Shown here piece by piece: positions 6,184 to 8,133 of a stretch of 8,133 bases of DNA; the stretch's first letter is position 1, and every line of letters starts with the position of its first letter. A program made the translations under genes and the position numbers. This stretch comes from Actinomycetes bacterium (GTDB lineage: Bacteria > Actinomycetota > Actinomycetes > JAJYSQ01): assembly GCA_021793495.1 (NCBI GenBank), contig JAJYSQ010000050.1:1-8133 (forward strand). Reading direction: 5' to 3'. A model generated the notes under the pieces. The model was not told the DNA's origin. It worked only from the letters and a program-made list of their open reading frames with translations, and ran no database searches.

Positions 6184-6261
6184 CGACCTCGCCGTCAGCC
6201 TCGGCCGTCGTGCCTGGTGGCCCGGGCACCGGGCTCATGGGTGAGCGATCCCGGCCCTTGG
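5865..6261. other. Gap between convergent phoH2 and fumC, about 400 bases
   Basis: No recognised gene is present. The left half has a coding-like minus-strand stretch (about 5860-6054) and the right half has weak frames plus a hairpin (6219-6235). The long + strand frame crossing this gap is antisense to fumC in codon register and rich in His, Gln and Arg, so I regard it as a shadow. Confidence 0.45.
6219..6235 (-). terminator. Short hairpin downstream of fumC
   Basis: GCCCGG (6220-6225) pairs with CCGGGC (6229-6234) around a 3-base loop GCA, with an outer G-T wobble at 6219/6235. It lies 27 bases past the fumC stop in the direction of fumC transcription. There is no T-run. It is a plausible fumC terminator, but short GC palindromes are frequent in this DNA. 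Confidence 0.38.
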
Positions 6262-7698
6262 CTACGGGTGGGTCATCCTCATGACGTCCAGGAGCTCGTC
6301 CAGCCGGGCCTCGGTCACCCGTCCGGCAGCGACGTGGCCGCGGGCGACGACCACCTCGCGGATCGTCCGTCGTTCGGCCAGGGCCTGCTTGGCGATGGCC
6401 GCGGCCTCCTCGTAGCCCAGGACCCGGTTCAGCGGCGTGACGATCGCCGGGGAGGACTCTGCGTACTCCCGGCACCGTTGCACCTCGGCGGTGATCCCGG
6501 CCACCGCCCGGTCGGCCAGCAGCCGGGACACGTTCGCCAGCAGCCGGATCGACTCCAACAGGTTCCGGGCGATCACCGGCATCATCACGTTGAGCTCGAA
6601 CGTGCCGGACGCTCCGGCCATGGTGATCGTGGTGTCGTTGCCGATCACCTGGGCGCACACCATCGCGGTGGCCTCCGGGATCACCGGGTTCACCTTGCCC
6701 GGCATGATCGAGGATCCGGGCTGCAGGTCGGGCAGGTGGATCTCGGCGAGCCCGGCACGCGGTCCCGAGCCCATCCACCGCAGGTCGTTGGCCACCTTGT
6801 ACAAGCCGACCGCGATCGTCTTCAGGGCACCGGAGCACTCGACCAGCCCGTCGCGGGCACCCTGGGCCTCGAAGTGGTTACGAGCCTCGGTGAACGGCAG
6901 CCCGGTCGCCTCGGCCAGCTCGGCGATCACCGCGGGGGAGAACCCCGGGGGGGTGTTGATGCCGGTACCCACCGCGGTCCCCCCCAGCGGGAGCTCGGCC
7001 ACCCTGGGCAGGCAGGCGTGCAGCCGTTCGATCCCGTACCGCACCTGGGCGGCGTACCCACCGAACTCCTGGCCGAGGGTGACCGGGGTGGCGTCCATCA
7101 GGTGGGTGCGTCCGGCCTTGACCACCTCGGCGAACTCCCGGGCCTTGTCCTCCAGGGTTCCGGCGAGGTGCGCCAATGCTGGGACGAGGTCGGTGACCAC
7201 ACCCGCGGTGGCCGCGACGTGGATCGACGAGGGGAACACGTCGTTGGAGGACTGGCTGGCGTTGACCTGGTCGTTGGGGTGCACCGAGCGACCGAGCAGC
7301 TCCGAGGCCAGCGTCGCCACCACCTCGTTGGCGTTCATGTTGCTCGAGGTTCCCGAGCCGGTCTGGAACACGTCGATCGGGAAGTGGTCGTCCCAGCGAC
7401 CGGCGACCACCTCGGCCGCAGCCTGCTCGATCGCGCCCGCCGTGGCGTCGTCGAGCACCCCGAGCCGACGGTTCACCCGGGCGGCCGCCTCCTTGATCTG
7501 GCCGAGGGCGGCGATGTGCGTCCGCTCCAGGCGTAGTCCGGAGACCGGGAAGTTCTCCACCGCCCGTTGAGTCTGGGCTCGCCACTTGGCGTGCGCCGGA
7601 ACCCGTACGTCGCCCATCGAGTCGTGCTCGATCCGGTAGCCCCCGTCGGGTGCGGTGTCCATGTCGGCCGTCTCTGGCTGCTCAGGGAAGTGGACCAC
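6262..7698 (-). CDS. fumC: Class II fumarate hydratase
   Basis: Fumarase interconverts fumarate and L-malate in the TCA cycle; the class II enzyme is a cytosolic, iron-independent homotetramer. The 478-residue sequence carries the family signatures in order: [15 protein letters not shown] (21-35), [14 protein letters not shown] (113-126), [10 protein letters not shown] (149-158), [10 protein letters not shown] (196-205) with His199 matching the catalytic histidine, and the signature loop [10 protein letters not shown] (328-337) with the catalytic serine. The fumarase-like [17 protein letters not shown] resembles M. tuberculosis Rv1098c as I recall it and argues against aspartase or argininosuccinate lyase. 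The GTG at 7698 is chosen for a GAGGAG (7708-7713) nine bases upstream; an ATG at 7662 would give 466 residues and fits homologue N-termini better, but has a weaker site. The gene follows the sugar kinase at 90 bases on the same strand, with hairpins and a TAGGGG repeat between, so it probably has its own promoter there. Confidence 0.95.
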   Translation of the reverse strand: MVHFPEQPETADMDTAPDGGYRIEHDSMGDVRVPAHAKWRAQTQRAVENFPVSGLRLERTHIAALGQIKEAAARVNRRLGVLDDATAGAIEQAAAEVVAGRWDDHFPIDVFQTGSGTSSNMNANEVVATLASELLGRSVHPNDQVNASQSSNDVFPSSIHVAATAGVVTDLVPALAHLAGTLEDKAREFAEVVKAGRTHLMDATPVTLGQEFGGYAAQVRYGIERLHACLPRVAELPLGGTAVGTGINTPPGFSPAVIAELAEATGLPFTEARNHFEAQGARDGLVECSGALKTIAVGLYKVANDLRWMGSGPRAGLAEIHLPDLQPGSSIMPGKVNPVIPEATAMVCAQVIGNDTTITMAGASGTFELNVMMPVIARNLLESIRLLANVSRLLADRAVAGITAEVQRCREYAESSPAIVTPLNRVLGYEEAAAIAKQALAERRTIREVVVARGHVAAGRVTEARLDELLDVMRMTHP

Positions 7699-7718
7699 GT
7701 CGATCGGCTCCTCGTCGG

Positions 7719-7742
7719 TAGGGGTAGGGGTAGGGGTAGGGG
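7719..7742 (+). repeat. Four tandem TAGGGG units upstream of fumC
   Basis: Four exact copies of the hexamer TAGGGG run from 7719 to 7742, preceded by GG and followed by TGATG. On the + strand this gives four GGGG runs separated by TA, a canonical G-quadruplex-capable sequence. The G-rich strand is the template for fumC; the fumC non-template strand reads CCCCTA four times and ends five bases before the fumC GAGGAG site. It may lie in the 5' leader or spacer of fumC. Confidence 0.85.
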
Positions 7743-7757
7743 TGATGCCGCATGGCC

Positions 7758-7774
7758 GGCAGCCGCGTGCTGCC
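7758..7774 (-). terminator. Hairpin between the sugar kinase and fumC
   Basis: GGCAGC (7758-7763) pairs with GCTGCC (7769-7774) around a 5-base loop. It lies downstream of the kinase stop in its direction of transcription and upstream of fumC. It could act with the 7781-7798 hairpin as a terminator of the kinase transcript, or be part of the fumC leader. Confidence 0.35.
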
Positions 7775-7780
7775 TGGCGG

Positions 7781-7798
7781 CCGGGAGCCTATTCCCGG
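7781..7798 (-). terminator. Hairpin around the sugar kinase stop codon
   Basis: CCGGGA (7781-7786) pairs with TCCCGG (7793-7798); the 6-base loop carries the TAG stop of the kinase (7789-7791 on the minus strand). It is a probable 3'-end structure of the kinase mRNA, similar in placement to the hairpin at the phoH2 stop. Confidence 0.4.
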
Positions 7799-8133
7799 TC
7801 GGGTCCGAGCGCTCCGGCGTCGGCCGGGAAGGCTTCCGCCTCGGTCCGGGTCGGTGGGTCGGCACCCGGCCGGGTACAGGTGATGGCCGCGATGCGCGCG
7901 GCCCAGGACACCACCCCCCGGAGGGTCGTCACCCCCGCCCGGGCGAGCCGCTCGGTGCTTCCAGGGCCCAGGCAGCCGGCGCGGGCCAGGGCGTCGATCA
8001 GCCCGGCGGTGAAGGCGTCACCGGCTCCGACCGTGTCGGCGATCGAGACCGCGGGGGTGTCCACCCGCACGCGTCCGACCCCGTTGGTGGCGTACGCGCC
8101 CTGGTCGCCGAGAGTCACCACCACCAGGGACGT
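7789..8133 (-). CDS. PfkB-family carbohydrate kinase (ribokinase/fructokinase type), C-terminal part
   Basis: The minus-strand frame is open from the right edge to a TAG at 7789-7791, giving 114 C-terminal residues. LVVVTLGDQGAYA at the edge of the window is the typical strand and glycine turn before the nucleotide site. PfkB signature 2 follows as DTVGAGDAFTAGL (DTVGAGD at 8017-8037), where the Asp of GAGD is the catalytic base that activates the sugar hydroxyl. The protein ends with a short disordered-looking tail. It should phosphorylate a sugar with ATP in the cytoplasm; fructokinase or 2-keto-3-deoxygluconate kinase-like relatives are likely, but the sugar-binding N-terminal half is outside the window, so the substrate is open. 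GTG codons at 8122-8124 and next to it are internal, not starts. It lies upstream of fumC on the same strand. Confidence 0.85.
   Translation of the reverse strand, partial: TSLVVVTLGDQGAYATNGVGRVRVDTPAVSIADTVGAGDAFTAGLIDALARAGCLGPGSTERLARAGVTTLRGVVSWAARIAAITCTRPGADPPTRTEAEAFPADAGALGPDRE

Noticed and set aside
5845..7536. Long + strand open frame of 563 codons
   Set aside because: It is antisense to fumC in codon register, and its His/Gln/Gly-rich translation is a typical mirror of a GC-rich gene. fumC has complete family motifs on the minus strand.
7719..7742. CRISPR or telomere interpretation of the TAGGGG repeat
   Set aside because: The units are contiguous hexamers without spacers, so it is not a CRISPR array; it is internal to a bacterial-type gene block, so resemblance to telomere repeats is coincidental.

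Overview
The window is very GC-rich throughout, with near-saturated G/C at third codon positions, GTG starts and GA-rich Shine-Dalgarno sites. Together with the gene families present, this points to a high-GC actinobacterium. The gene set recalls a stretch of the Mycobacterium tuberculosis chromosome: a YyaL/DUF255 protein like Rv1084, a short-chain cis-prenyltransferase like Rv1086, a PIN-PhoH2 protein like Rv1095 and a class II fumarase like Rv1098c. The comparison is from memory, not from a search. Here the block is compacted, and a universal stress protein gene sits between the first two.

Layout. The left edge (1-305, +) is the 3' end of a glycine betaine-type ABC transporter substrate-binding protein. 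A near-perfect 24-position inverted repeat (305-368) begins at its stop codon and reaches over the possible start of the next gene. Then come three genes on the + strand: a thioredoxin-like DUF255/YyaL protein (373-2487), a universal stress protein (2531-3013) and a Z-type isoprenyl diphosphate synthase (3120-3881). A gap of about 660 bases (3882-4538) follows. It has a hairpin, a short coding-like fragment and a doubtful minus-strand ORF, but no convincing intact gene. PhoH2 (4539-5864, +) follows, with a compact hairpin over its stop codon.

The right third is on the minus strand and converges on phoH2. Reading right to left, it holds the 3' part of a PfkB-family sugar kinase (entering from the right edge, ending at 7789), fumC (7698-6262) and a poorly resolved small frame (about 6183-5833) that overlaps the end of phoH2. 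Between the kinase and fumC there is a run of four TAGGGG units just upstream of the fumC ribosome binding site.

Function. This is mostly core and housekeeping content: osmolyte uptake, a conserved thioredoxin-fold protein, stress response, polyprenyl/cell-wall lipid synthesis, an RNase/helicase-type PhoH2, the TCA cycle and sugar phosphorylation. I found no mobile element, CRISPR array, RNA gene or defence cluster, and no new multi-gene system. The items that deserve a second look are non-coding: the large hairpin at 305-368, the G-rich hexamer repeat upstream of fumC, and the two gene-poor gaps with coding-like fragments.
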